Part shown: piece after piece, positions 34,005 to 42,022 of the stretch
Numbering within the stretch: position 1 is the first letter of the stretch
How the letters are laid out: each line of letters opens with the position of its first letter
Source of the DNA: Acidobacteriaceae bacterium TAA 166
Lineage (GTDB): Bacteria > Acidobacteriota > Terriglobia > Terriglobales > Acidobacteriaceae
Length of the DNA stretch: 64,000 nt
Reading direction: 5' to 3'
Assembly (NCBI GenBank): GCA_000421065.1
Contig: ATWD01000001.1
Coordinates: 930,001 to 994,000 of the forward strand
The notes under the pieces: generated by a model
The model's input: only the letters and a program-made list of their open reading frames with translations
Databases searched by the model: none
Told to the model about the DNA's origin: nothing
Program-made: the position numbers and the translations under genes

Positions 34005-35021
34005 TCACGAAGAAAAGTGCTGCCACCCGGCAGGCATCAACTCTCTCACCTCACCCGCCGCACCCCGAATCACAACCCGAGGCACACGCGCATTGCGTTT
34101 ACGAATCGTCCCAATCCGCGTGATCGCAACCCCCGCAATCCTCCCCGGCACCCGCGCCCCGGCCCGAGCCGTAAACAGCAGCTCATAGTCCTCGCCGCCG
34201 TTCAGAGCCGCATCCAGCGCCTTCTTCCTTCCCAGCCTCTTCGTCAACGGATGCAGCGGAATCGCACCCTCCTCCACCTCGGCCCCCACCCCCGAGGCCT
34301 CGCACAGATGCGCCAGATCCGTCGACACCCCATCGCTCAGGTCGATCGCCGCCGTCGCCATCCCGCGCCGCATCAACTCCGCACCCACCCCCAGCCGGGG
34401 CTCGGGATAAAGATGCGGATGCCCCGCAGCCCCAGCCCGCGCAGCACGCCCCAAACCAAGCAGCGCCGAAAGCTCCGCATGCGCCCCTCCCAGGGCCCCG
34501 GTCACATAAATCTCATCTCCCGCCCGCGCCCCCGATCGCCGCAGCGATCTTCCCCGAGGCGCCGATCCGATCAAAACAATATCCGCAAAAATAAGGTCCG
34601 CCGGAGACTCCGAAGTATCCCCTCCGGCCAGCGTCGTTCCGCTCTGCTCGGCCAGCAGATGCAATCCCTCAAAAAAACCCGCAACCCACCGCTGTCCCTT
34701 CCGCGCCTTCAGAAAATCCCCCGGCAGCGCCAGCGAAAGAAACGCCGCCACCGGCGTCGCTCCCATCGCCGTCAGATCGCTCAGCCCTCGTACCAGGCAG
34801 CGGTGCCCCACCGACTTCGCAGGATGCAGCTCCCTGCGGAAGTGCCGATTCTCCAGGCTGAAGTCCGTGGTCACCAGAACCTCGTGCCCGGCCGGAGGCC
34901 GCAGAATCGCGCAGTCATCCCCAATCCCCAGAGCGACTCCCCTCCCCCTGGCAGAAAACCTGCTTCGAATCTGCTCAATGAGCCCCAGCTCCCCCAACCA
35001 ACCTCTCTCGCTTCGAGCCAT
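34005..35021 (-). CDS. thiL: Thiamine-monophosphate kinase
   Basis: A 338-residue ThiL/PurM-like ATP-grasp-unrelated kinase. The N-terminal GELGLIEQIRSRF and the metal-binding ALGIGDDCAILRP are diagnostic, as are TTDFSLENRHFRR, VGHRCLVRGLSDLTAMGATP, the glycine/aspartate motif GGDTSESP and AIDLSDGVSTDLAHLCEASGVGAEV. It phosphorylates thiamine monophosphate to the diphosphate cofactor. It is divergent from the M23 peptidase gene across about 240 bases. Confidence 0.94.
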   Translation of the reverse strand: MARSERGWLGELGLIEQIRSRFSARGRGVALGIGDDCAILRPPAGHEVLVTTDFSLENRHFRRELHPAKSVGHRCLVRGLSDLTAMGATPVAAFLSLALPGDFLKARKGQRWVAGFFEGLHLLAEQSGTTLAGGDTSESPADLIFADIVLIGSAPRGRSLRRSGARAGDEIYVTGALGGAHAELSALLGLGRAARAGAAGHPHLYPEPRLGVGAELMRRGMATAAIDLSDGVSTDLAHLCEASGVGAEVEEGAIPLHPLTKRLGRKKALDAALNGGEDYELLFTARAGARVPGRIAGVAITRIGTIRKRNARVPRVVIRGAAGEVRELMPAGWQHFSS

Positions 35022-35260
35022 ATCGTTGAAGCATAAACCTCATGACGACTGCGTCTTTTGTGGGATGCACAGGCGACCAAATTGTTTGGAGATCGGTTTG
35101 CTTACTCCTCCCCCGTTTGTTACCCTCGGAGAGAAGCTCAAGAGAGTCCGGAATTCCGAAATGGCAATTTGCGAATTTCATTCGGGCCCCGGGATTGGGA
35201 ATCGCCGACTCTCCGCGCCACCTTCCCGCAGGTGACCAAACTCTGGGCCTGGACTCTGGA

Positions 35261-36346
35261 TTGAAGCTGAAGAAGCGTTACTACATCCTGTTCGTAAGCC
35301 GCGACGAGGACGGAAGCCTCAGCAAGGTTCCGGTGCCCCTGCACTACGCCTACCTCTTCGTCGCCGCCGCCGTGATCGGTATGTTCACCATCACCGGCCT
35401 CGCAGGCTCCTACTCGCGCATGCTCATCAAGACCGCGCGCTTCAATCAGCTCCGTCAGGACCACAACGCTCTCAAGAAGGACTACGCGCACCTCGAAGAG
35501 GAGGCACGACAGAAGGACATCCAGACGGCCTCCCTCGGCTCGCTGGCCAGCGAGGTCTCCGCCCTCTACGGCTTCACCGCCAGCAAGCTGGCCCTTCCCA
35601 TGGGACGCATGACCGGCAAAGCCGGTCGGGCCCACGCCGAGGCCGTGGCCAAAGAGGTCGCCACCGCTCCTCTCACCGAGACCGTCAGCACCTCCGATGA
35701 GAGCTATTACAAGTCCGTCGAAGCCTTTTACTCCCTACGTAACCAGGCTCTCAGCGGTGCCGCCACCCGCTCCCTCGGTCTCAGCCACCCGAACCTTGGC
35801 TCCTCCCTCTACGGAACCTTCTCCCTCGAGCAGGAGGCTGCCTCTTACGTTCCTTCCCTGTGGCCTGTCATGGGACCCATCACCAGCAGCTTCGGACAGC
35901 GCGAAGATCCCGTCCTCGGCAACGGCGAAGGCGAGTTCCACAAAGGCCTCGACATCGCGGCTCCCAGCGGGACTCCCATCCGCGCCACCGGCGACGGCGT
36001 GGTCAAGTCCGCGGAGGTCGAAAACGGCTACGGCCGCGAGGTCACCATCGACCACGGCCACGGCGTCGAGACTCTCTACGGCCACATGTCCGGATTCGCC
36101 GTCATGGCCGGCCAGACCGTCACCCGCGGCGAGATCATCGGCTACGTCGGCCACAGCGGACGCGTCAGCGGAGCCACCGGCAACCACGTCCACTACGAGG
36201 TTCGAATCCGCAACACCGCCGTCAATCCGCACAAGTATCTGCGCATGACCATCGCCGATCTCGGTGGCGTCCCTGATGTCCCTTCGGCTCCCGGAGCCAG
36301 CTCAGGACCAACCGGTACATCGAAGGCCGCCGGCCTCGACCGATAA
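35261..36346 (+). CDS. M23-family metallopeptidase with N-terminal membrane anchor and coiled coil
   Basis: A 361-residue protein. A membrane anchor at about residues 32-52 (FVAAAVIGMFTITGLAGSY) follows a short cytoplasmic N-terminus (KLKKRYYILFVSRDEDGS). A coiled coil spans about 60-100, and the LytM domain lies at about 215-330 with zinc ligands in EFHKGLDIAAP and GNHVHYEVR and the catalytic His in YGHMSG. It is likely a cell-wall endopeptidase or amidase-activating factor. TTG 35261 is the best-placed start by homology; the frame is open upstream to ATG 35042 but that stretch looks non-coding. The M23 call is firm, the start is not. Confidence 0.85.
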   Translation: MKLKKRYYILFVSRDEDGSLSKVPVPLHYAYLFVAAAVIGMFTITGLAGSYSRMLIKTARFNQLRQDHNALKKDYAHLEEEARQKDIQTASLGSLASEVSALYGFTASKLALPMGRMTGKAGRAHAEAVAKEVATAPLTETVSTSDESYYKSVEAFYSLRNQALSGAATRSLGLSHPNLGSSLYGTFSLEQEAASYVPSLWPVMGPITSSFGQREDPVLGNGEGEFHKGLDIAAPSGTPIRATGDGVVKSAEVENGYGREVTIDHGHGVETLYGHMSGFAVMAGQTVTRGEIIGYVGHSGRVSGATGNHVHYEVRIRNTAVNPHKYLRMTIADLGGVPDVPSAPGASSGPTGTSKAAGLDR

Positions 36347-36371
36347 TTTTTTATTTGGGTGAAGAAAACCT

Positions 36372-36600
36372 GCGCTGCCGCGCGGGCCCACTGCGCTTGG
36401 GGTCCCCACAAACGAAGACCTGTTTGTGGGAACCCCGGTACGGGCGGTCACTTCGTGATGCGTATACCGGCTTTGCCCTGGGCCTCCCTTCGGTTCGGCG
36501 TAAACATCTTCGCAAGCGACCAACGTGAGCCCCACCCTAAAGGGCAAATACACGTCACGAAGTGACCGCTCCACGCGCAGTGGGCCCGCGCGGCAGGCCA
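36372..36600 (+). repeat. Palindromic intergenic element, long copy 4, with a nested 42-bp insertion
   Basis: Long copy between the M23 and fucosidase genes. After GCCCACTGCGCTTGGGG in the left arm, bases 36403-36444 are extra relative to all other copies. The insert forms its own hairpin (CCCACAAAC at 36405-36413 with GTTTGTGGG at 36422-36430). The right arm (TCACGAAGTGACC, CCACGCGCAGTGGGCCCG) is intact. The inner module is degenerate on its left half. Confidence 0.9.
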
Positions 36601-36616
36601 CTGTAAGATGAACGAA

Positions 36617-36640
36617 AGCATTCACAGGAGCATTCACAGG
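36617..36640 (+). repeat. 12-bp tandem duplication over the fucosidase ribosome binding site
   Basis: AGCATTCACAGG occurs twice head-to-tail (36617-36628, 36629-36640). The junction creates AGGAG, the likely ribosome binding site, and the last base is the G of the GTG start. Confidence 0.75.
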
Positions 36641-38307
36641 TGAGGTATCGTCGTACTCTCTTCGCTGGTCTGGTCTTTGCCGTTACCTCCCTCATCGCCT
36701 CCCCCGCCCATCCGCAGGGCAAGACCATCGCCGGCGAGAACACCGACTTCACCTCCTCCCTCAATCACCCCGACCGCGTCGAATGGTTCCGCGACCAGGG
36801 CTTCGGCCTCTTCCTTCACTGGAGCGTCGACAGCCAGCTCGGCGTCACCATCAGCCACTCCCTCGTCGGGGCCTCCCCCGACTACATCGACCGCTTCTAC
36901 AACGATCTCCCCAAGACCTTCAACCCCACTCAGTTCGATCCCGCAGAGTGGGCCCGCGTAGCCAAACTCGCAGGCTTCCGCTACGTCGTCTTCACCGCCA
37001 AGCACCACTCCGGCTTCGGCATGTACTCGACCGCGACGACGCCCTTCAACGTCATGAACACCCCCTTCCACCGCGACATCACCTCCGAGGTGTTGAAGGC
37101 CTTCCGCGATCAGGGCATCGCCCCCGGGCTCTACTTCTCTCCCGACGACTTCTACTGGCTGCACAAGAACGGCAAGCGGATCCAGCGCGGCATCGAAGAC
37201 GTCCAGCCCAGCCACAACCCCGGCCTGCTCCAGTACGACAGCGCCCAGCTCCAGGAGCTCCTCACCCACTACGGCCCCGTCGACGTCATCTTCTTCGACG
37301 GCGAGGCCAACAGCCTCCGCCAGCTCGCCTGGAAGCTCCAGCCCAACATCCTCGTCACCCGCGGCGCCATGCGAACCCCCGAGCAGACCATCCCCGGCCA
37401 GGCCTTCGACGAGCCCTGGGAGTCCTGCATCACCATGGGCGACGCCTGGCAGTACCAGCCCCAGAACGATCACCTCCGCTCCGGCCGCGAGCTCATCCGC
37501 ATGCTCGTCGAGACCCGCGCCAAAGGCGGCAATCTCCTCCTCAACATCGGTCCCGAGCCCAACGGCCAGCTCCCTCCCGAGCAGGTCCAGCGCCTCGGAG
37601 AGCTCTCCCTCTGGATGTTCGTCAACGGCGAGGCCATCTACGGCGTCCGTCCCTGGGTCCTCACCAACGAGGGCGACACCTGGTTTACCCGCAGGAAGGA
37701 TCACACCGCCCTCTACGCCATCGTCGATCCTCTCACGCCGTGGAAGTTCGGCGAATGGCACGACCTCGTCCTCCACTCCGTCAAGGCTACGGACAAAACC
37801 CAGGTTTCCGTCCTTGGAGCCAGCGGCGAGATCCTCGAGTACTCCCCCAAGGTCGTCCCCCAGACCACCTTCCGCATGGAGCCCGACGGCCTCCACATCC
37901 ACGCCATGCGCTCGCAGCGCCTGCAGGACAACAAGCGCTGGCCCAACCCCATCGTCATCAAGCTCACCAACGTCGAGCCCGCCCTCGTCCCCCCGCGCGT
38001 CCAAACCGGCGCCTACCAATGGAACCCCTCCTCCGGCAGCTACCATCTCGAAGGCGAGGTCACCGACATGGGCGAAGCCAAATCCCTCGAGGCCGGCTTC
38101 GAGTACCGCTCCATCGAAGGCGAAGACGTCAACTCCCGCACCGCGCCCTGGGTCGCGCTTCCCTTCAAAACCCTCACCGCGCCCGGCAGCTTCTCCGCCG
38201 ATCTCACCGGCCTTTCCGCTTCAGGACGCTACGAGTTCCGCGCCGTCGTTCGTCACCCTCTGCTCTCTCTCTACGGAGCCGAAAAGACACTGCGCAACGT
38301 TCCGTAG
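36640..38307 (+). CDS. Alpha-L-fucosidase, GH29 family
   Basis: A 555-residue secreted enzyme with a signal peptide (LFAGLVFAVTSLIASPAHPQ). The catalytic barrel has FLHWSVDSQLG, FNPTQFDPAEWARVAKLAGFRYVVFTAKHHSGF and GPVDVIFFDGE, whose Asp is the probable nucleophile. GGNLLLNIGPEPNGQLPPEQVQRL ends the barrel. A C-terminal beta-sandwich domain follows (from about 340). Plant or fungal polysaccharides or glycans are likely substrates. GTG 36640 is the start, with AGGAG upstream. Confidence 0.9.
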   Translation: MRYRRTLFAGLVFAVTSLIASPAHPQGKTIAGENTDFTSSLNHPDRVEWFRDQGFGLFLHWSVDSQLGVTISHSLVGASPDYIDRFYNDLPKTFNPTQFDPAEWARVAKLAGFRYVVFTAKHHSGFGMYSTATTPFNVMNTPFHRDITSEVLKAFRDQGIAPGLYFSPDDFYWLHKNGKRIQRGIEDVQPSHNPGLLQYDSAQLQELLTHYGPVDVIFFDGEANSLRQLAWKLQPNILVTRGAMRTPEQTIPGQAFDEPWESCITMGDAWQYQPQNDHLRSGRELIRMLVETRAKGGNLLLNIGPEPNGQLPPEQVQRLGELSLWMFVNGEAIYGVRPWVLTNEGDTWFTRRKDHTALYAIVDPLTPWKFGEWHDLVLHSVKATDKTQVSVLGASGEILEYSPKVVPQTTFRMEPDGLHIHAMRSQRLQDNKRWPNPIVIKLTNVEPALVPPRVQTGAYQWNPSSGSYHLEGEVTDMGEAKSLEAGFEYRSIEGEDVNSRTAPWVALPFKTLTAPGSFSADLTGLSASGRYEFRAVVRHPLLSLYGAEKTLRNVP

Positions 38308-38400
38308 CTCAGTAGTTCAGTAACTCTATAGTTTAGTAACTCTATTACTGAGTTAGCTCTATAACTAACTCAGTAGCTCGATAACTCAGTAGCTCAGTAG
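38308..38400. repeat. AT-richer low-complexity repeat array downstream of the fucosidase
   Basis: Recurring short words (CTCAGTAG, GTAACTCTAT, CTATAACT) fill this stretch, which is markedly less GC-rich than the genes on either side. It contains a hairpin ACTGAGTTAG (38347-38356) paired with CTAACTCAGT (38365-38374) around an eight-base loop. The following bases up to 38627 hold a palindrome GGTCTATAGACC at 38405-38416 and no gene. Confidence 0.6.
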
Positions 38401-38627
38401 AGGGGGTCTATAGACCTTTGGTCTTCGCCTTCCTGTTCCAATTCGGGAAAGAAAGCCTCTCTAAGCCCGAAACTTGCATCTTTTGTGTGAGTGGCAGTTG
38501 CAAGCAGCAACTCTATAGTCACTGATGGAACACCGGGACCTTCCCCGCTCGTCTGTTTCTCTGCCGAACTGCCTCCCAGGATTCCAATGTTCGCCAGTTA
38601 CACCTTTCGCGGAGTGGAATCTGATTT

Positions 38628-39887
38628 ATGGATCACACCTCAATCTCTATCCGGAGCCAGGCACCGGAGCCAGGCCGATCCATCTCCCTGTCGGAGATCA
38701 TCGCCGCGCTCTCCTTCGCCATCGAGCTCACCGACGGAGCCGTCATCGGCCATGCGCTCCGTAGCTGCCTGATCGGCATGCGCATCGCCCAGGAGGCCGG
38801 CTTCACCTCCGACGAAATGAGCAGCCTCTACTATGCCCTCCTGCTCAAGGACATCGGCAACGAAGAGAGGATCGGCCTGCGCTGCGACCGAGGCCGCAGC
38901 ATCATCCATAAGCTCTCCATGGGCCCGCTCGCCGCCGATGCCGTCAGCTTCCTCGAGGAGCACTGGGACGGCACCGGCTATCCCCGCCGCGCCTGCAGCG
39001 AAGAGATTCCCCGCCTGGCTCGCGTCGCCGCCATCGCCCAGCATCTGGACATGTTCTCCATCGGTCGCGATCCCATCCTCGCCCTCGAGACCCTGAAGCA
39101 GTGGAGCGGAAGCTGGTTCGACCCCGAGCTCGTCAAAGTCGCCCTCTCCCTCCATCTCAGAGACCGTCTCTGGACCCACTGCCGCTCCACCGACCATCAC
39201 GAGACCACCCGCGCCGCCGTCCTCGATCTCGACCCCCACCAGTGTCGCCGGCTCGACGACAACAGAATCGACCGCATCTGCGAGGCCTTCGCCGAGGTCG
39301 TCGACGCCAAGTCCCACTTCACCTTCCGCCACTCCATGGGCGTCGCTGAATTCTCCCGCGGAATCGCCCAGGCCCTCGAACTCCCTCCCGACCGCATCCG
39401 TCTCGTCTGGCGCGCCGCCCTCCTTCACGACCTCGGTAAGCTCGGCATCTCCAACCGCATCCTCAACAAGACCACGCCGCTCACCGAGGCCGAGTGGAAG
39501 ACCGTGCACCTCCATCCCGGACTCACCCGCCGCATCCTCGAGCAGATCGGCCCCTTTCAGGAGATCGCCATTGTCGCCGGCGAGCACCACGAAAAGCTCG
39601 ACGGTTCCGGCTACCCCAACCGCCTCACCGCCAGCGACCTCTCCCTCGAGTCCCGCATCATCGCCGTCGCCGACGTCTACGGAGCGCTCTCCGAAGACCG
39701 ACCCTATCGCGAGGGCCTGCATCACCAGGAGATCGTTCCCATGCTTAAAGAACTCGCAGGACGTCAGCTCGACGGCGACTGCATCGAAGCCCTGATACGC
39801 CATATCAACCAGACCACGTCCCTCAATCTCTCTGCCGCCGAAAATCCGCTGGGGAGTATCGGCAAATTTCAATCCGCGATTTTTTAG
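38628..39887 (+). CDS. Tandem HD-GYP-type protein with a degenerate first copy
   Basis: A 419-residue soluble protein. The C-terminal half (about 210-400) is a full HD-GYP domain: FRHSMGVAEFSRGIA, LLHDLGKLGISN (HD pair) and GEHHEKLDGSGYPNRL (HH plus GYP), as in cyclic-di-GMP phosphodiesterases. The N-terminal half has a matching but degraded layout (LLLKDIGNEERI with KD for HD, and EEHWDGTGYPRR). The last eleven residues (GSIGKFQSAIF) are encoded by the flank of a palindromic element. It is an intracellular signalling enzyme; activity of the first copy is doubtful. Confidence 0.82.
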   Translation: MDHTSISIRSQAPEPGRSISLSEIIAALSFAIELTDGAVIGHALRSCLIGMRIAQEAGFTSDEMSSLYYALLLKDIGNEERIGLRCDRGRSIIHKLSMGPLAADAVSFLEEHWDGTGYPRRACSEEIPRLARVAAIAQHLDMFSIGRDPILALETLKQWSGSWFDPELVKVALSLHLRDRLWTHCRSTDHHETTRAAVLDLDPHQCRRLDDNRIDRICEAFAEVVDAKSHFTFRHSMGVAEFSRGIAQALELPPDRIRLVWRAALLHDLGKLGISNRILNKTTPLTEAEWKTVHLHPGLTRRILEQIGPFQEIAIVAGEHHEKLDGSGYPNRLTASDLSLESRIIAVADVYGALSEDRPYREGLHHQEIVPMLKELAGRQLDGDCIEALIRHINQTTSLNLSAAENPLGSIGKFQSAIF

Positions 39888-40101
39888 AAGAAAGACATGG
39901 GGCTGCCGGCCGGGCCCACTACGCATGGAGCGGTCACTTCGTGACGTGTATACCGGCAACGCCCGGGGCCTCCCTTCGGTTCGGCGCAAACATCTTTGCG
40001 AGCGACCAATGGCAGCCTCGACCCGAAGGGAATGCACGCCTCACGAAGTGACCACCCATGCGGTGGCTGAGCGTAGAACATCCGCGCGGCAGCGCAAGTT
40101 T
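39854..40101 (+). repeat. Palindromic intergenic element, long copy 5, overlapping a gene end
   Basis: Flank GTATCGGCAAATTTCAATCC overlaps the last codons of the HD-GYP gene (stop 39885-39887). The core follows: GGCTGCCGGCCGGGCCCACT, arm GCGGTCACTTCGTGACGTGT, a degenerate inner module, right arm CCTCACGAAGTGACC, then a short divergent insert and CCGCGCGGCAGCGCAAGTTT. It separates the HD-GYP gene from the convergent TetR gene. Confidence 0.85.
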
Positions 40102-40686
40102 TCATCCACTCGTCCGCGACCCAGTGATGAGGATATCGACCAGCCGCCGCGCGCTCTCCGGCCACCCCGGACCCGACACCACGTTCGAGACTCCCACCAG
40201 CGCCCGCAGCAGATCCAGCGGCTCCAGGTCCGCCCGAATCTCCCCACTCTCCATCGCGCGCCGCGCCAGCGAGTCAATCGCATTCGTAATCAAGGCCCCG
40301 CTCTCCTCAAACACCTTTGGAGAGCAGCCCAGCATCGTATTCAGGGCCGGAGCGATAATCTGCTTCGCCTCGATGTAATCCACAAACAGCAGCATCCACG
40401 CCCGCAACGCATCCAGCGGAGCCATCGTCGCGGCAAACCTGCGCTCCGCCGCCGCCAGCCTCTCTACCTCCTCCCGATACACCGTCTCGAGCAGTGCCTC
40501 CCGCGTGGGAAAGTGCCGGTACAGCGTACCCGGACCCACCCCCGCCAGCCGGGCGATCTCGTCCAGAGAGACATTCGCCCCCGACCGCGCAAACGACTCC
40601 CTCGCCACCTCCAGAATGCGCTCGCGATTCCTCTGCGCATCGGCCCGGGGCTTTCGGTATGGCGTCGTTGGCTTTTTCTCGGTCAT
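40102..40686 (-). CDS. TetR-family transcriptional repressor
   Basis: A 194-residue regulator from the ATG at 40686. The N-terminal helix-turn-helix is typical: RERILEVARESFARSGANVS, LDEIARLAGVGPGTLYRHFPTREALLE. The C-terminal ligand domain is of the kind seen in small-molecule-sensing TetR regulators. Two identical-type operators lie between it and the divergent SDR gene at 40698-40748, so it very likely represses both itself and that gene. Confidence 0.9.
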   Translation of the reverse strand: MTEKKPTTPYRKPRADAQRNRERILEVARESFARSGANVSLDEIARLAGVGPGTLYRHFPTREALLETVYREEVERLAAAERRFAATMAPLDALRAWMLLFVDYIEAKQIIAPALNTMLGCSPKVFEESGALITNAIDSLARRAMESGEIRADLEPLDLLRALVGVSNVVSGPGWPESARRLVDILITGSRTSG

Positions 40687-40697
40687 AGGCTCTTGCA

Positions 40698-40716
40698 AAC
40701 GGAGCATTCCTCCGTT
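40698..40716. promoter_or_regulatory. TetR operator 1
   Basis: AACGGAG-CATTC-CTCCGTT: seven-base inverted half-sites around a five-base spacer. It lies 11 bases upstream of the TetR start codon. Confidence 0.8.
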
Positions 40717-40729
40717 TACTATCCACTTT

Positions 40730-40748
40730 AGCGGAGACAGTCTCCGTT
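40730..40748. promoter_or_regulatory. TetR operator 2
   Basis: AGCGGAG-ACAGT-CTCCGTT: same half-sites (GGAG/CTCCGTT) and same five-base spacing as operator 1. Centres of the two are 32 bases apart, close to three helical turns. Confidence 0.8.
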
Positions 40749-40835
40749 TTATCCCGCGATCACGCGGTGAGTCAATCCCGGATACCCCATGGGTACCCAT
40801 CTGGAAACGTTACAGCAGAGACACGGAGGAAGAGC

Positions 40836-41813
40836 ATGGCAAACAATTTTGGAGCGACCTCAACCACGGACGAGGTTCTGTCCGGAGTCCGTCTGGACGG
40901 CAAGCGGGTCCTCGTGACCGGCGTCTCGGCCGGCCTCGGCGTTGAGACCGCACGGTCCCTCGCCGCCCACGGAGCCCACGTCGTCGGTGCCGCCCGCGAC
41001 CTCGCCAAGGCCGAGCAGGCGACCGCTGAGGTCCGTCGCGACGCCACCGCCAATGGCGGAGCCTTCGAGCTGGTCGAGCTCGACCTCGCCAGCCTCAAGA
41101 GCGTCCGCACCGCCGCCGATGCCCTCCTGGGCGCCGCGCAGCCCTTCGATCTCGTTATCGCCAACGCCGGCGTCATGGCCACCCCCTTCGGCCACACCGC
41201 CGACGGCTTTGAGACCCAGTTCGGAACCAATCACCTCGGCCACTTCGTCTTCGTCAACCGCATCGCGCCCCTCATGCGCTCCGGCGCGCGTCTCGTCAAC
41301 CTCTCCTCCTCCGGGCATCGCTTCTCGAACGTCGACCTCGAGGATCCGAACTTCGAGCACACGCCTTACGCCCCCTTCGTCTCCTACGGACGCTCAAAGA
41401 CGGCCAACATCCTCTTCGTCGTCGCCTTCGATCAGCGCCATCGCGGCCGCGGCGTCCGCGCCACCGCCGTCCATCCCGGAGGCATCCTGACCGAGCTCGC
41501 CCGTTACATGGAGCCGGGTCAGATCGAACAGATGGTCGAGCAGCTCAACAAGGAAAACGCCGCCGAAGGCAAGGGTCCCTTCCAGTTCAAGACCGTCCCT
41601 CAAGGCTCCGCCACCTCCGTTTGGGCTGGCGTCGTCGCCTCCGCCGACGAGGTCGGTGCCCGTTACTGCGAGAACTGCCACGTCAGCGAGATCGTGGCGG
41701 ACGACGCTCCCCTCGGCATGATGAACGAGGGTGTGCGCGCCTACGCCCTCGACCCCAAAACCGCCGAAGCGCTCTGGAAGAAGAGCGAAGAGATGGTGGG
41801 CGAGACCTTCTAG
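40836..41813 (+). CDS. Short-chain dehydrogenase/reductase
   Basis: A 325-residue classical/extended SDR. The Rossmann motif is VLVTGVSAGLGVETARSLA; IANAGVMATP is the NAG motif; the catalytic residues are Ser in VNLSSSGHRFS and Tyr/Lys in VSYGRSKTANI. It resembles retinol-dehydrogenase/WW-oxidoreductase-like SDRs. ATG 40836 has GGAGGA directly upstream. It is probably repressed by the divergent TetR regulator and induced by a substrate-like ligand. Confidence 0.88.
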   Translation: MANNFGATSTTDEVLSGVRLDGKRVLVTGVSAGLGVETARSLAAHGAHVVGAARDLAKAEQATAEVRRDATANGGAFELVELDLASLKSVRTAADALLGAAQPFDLVIANAGVMATPFGHTADGFETQFGTNHLGHFVFVNRIAPLMRSGARLVNLSSSGHRFSNVDLEDPNFEHTPYAPFVSYGRSKTANILFVVAFDQRHRGRGVRATAVHPGGILTELARYMEPGQIEQMVEQLNKENAAEGKGPFQFKTVPQGSATSVWAGVVASADEVGARYCENCHVSEIVADDAPLGMMNEGVRAYALDPKTAEALWKKSEEMVGETF

Positions 41814-41820
41814 GAAGGAT

Positions 41821-42010
41821 GATGGCCTACCGGCCGGGCCCACTACGCGTGGGGCGGTCACTTCGTGACGCGTAGTTGCCCTTCGGGGTGGGGCTCCCGT
41901 TGGTCGCTTGCATAGATCTGTGCGCCGACCAACGGGAGGCCCACGGCGAAGCCGACATACGCGTCACGAAGTGACCGCCCCACGCGCAGTGGGCCCGGCC
42001 GGCAGGCCAC
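41821..42010 (-). repeat. Palindromic intergenic element, long copy 6, core inverted
   Basis: The best-preserved copy: arms at 41824-41874 and 41958-42008 (51 bp each) match with only two mismatches. The inner pair CTCCCGTTGGTCG (41894-41906) / CGACCAACGGGAG (41926-41938) is perfect. The asymmetric core (GCCCTTCGGGGTGGGG first, GGCGAAGCCG last) reads in the opposite direction to the copies at 9.9-39.9 kb. It separates the convergent SDR and methyltransferase genes. Confidence 0.93.
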
Positions 42011-42022
42011 AAGCCTCTAAGC

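Noticed and set aside
35042..35260. N-terminal extension of the M23 peptidase from ATG 35042
   Set aside because: The 73 extra residues have no pattern, and the anchor segment lies normally placed from TTG 35261; the stretch is better seen as the promoter region shared with thiL.
38405..38627. Short gene in the region before the HD-GYP protein (plus-strand frames near 38491-38772)
   Set aside because: Frames overlap the HD-GYP start, have no ribosome binding site and give Ser/Pro/Arg-rich translation.
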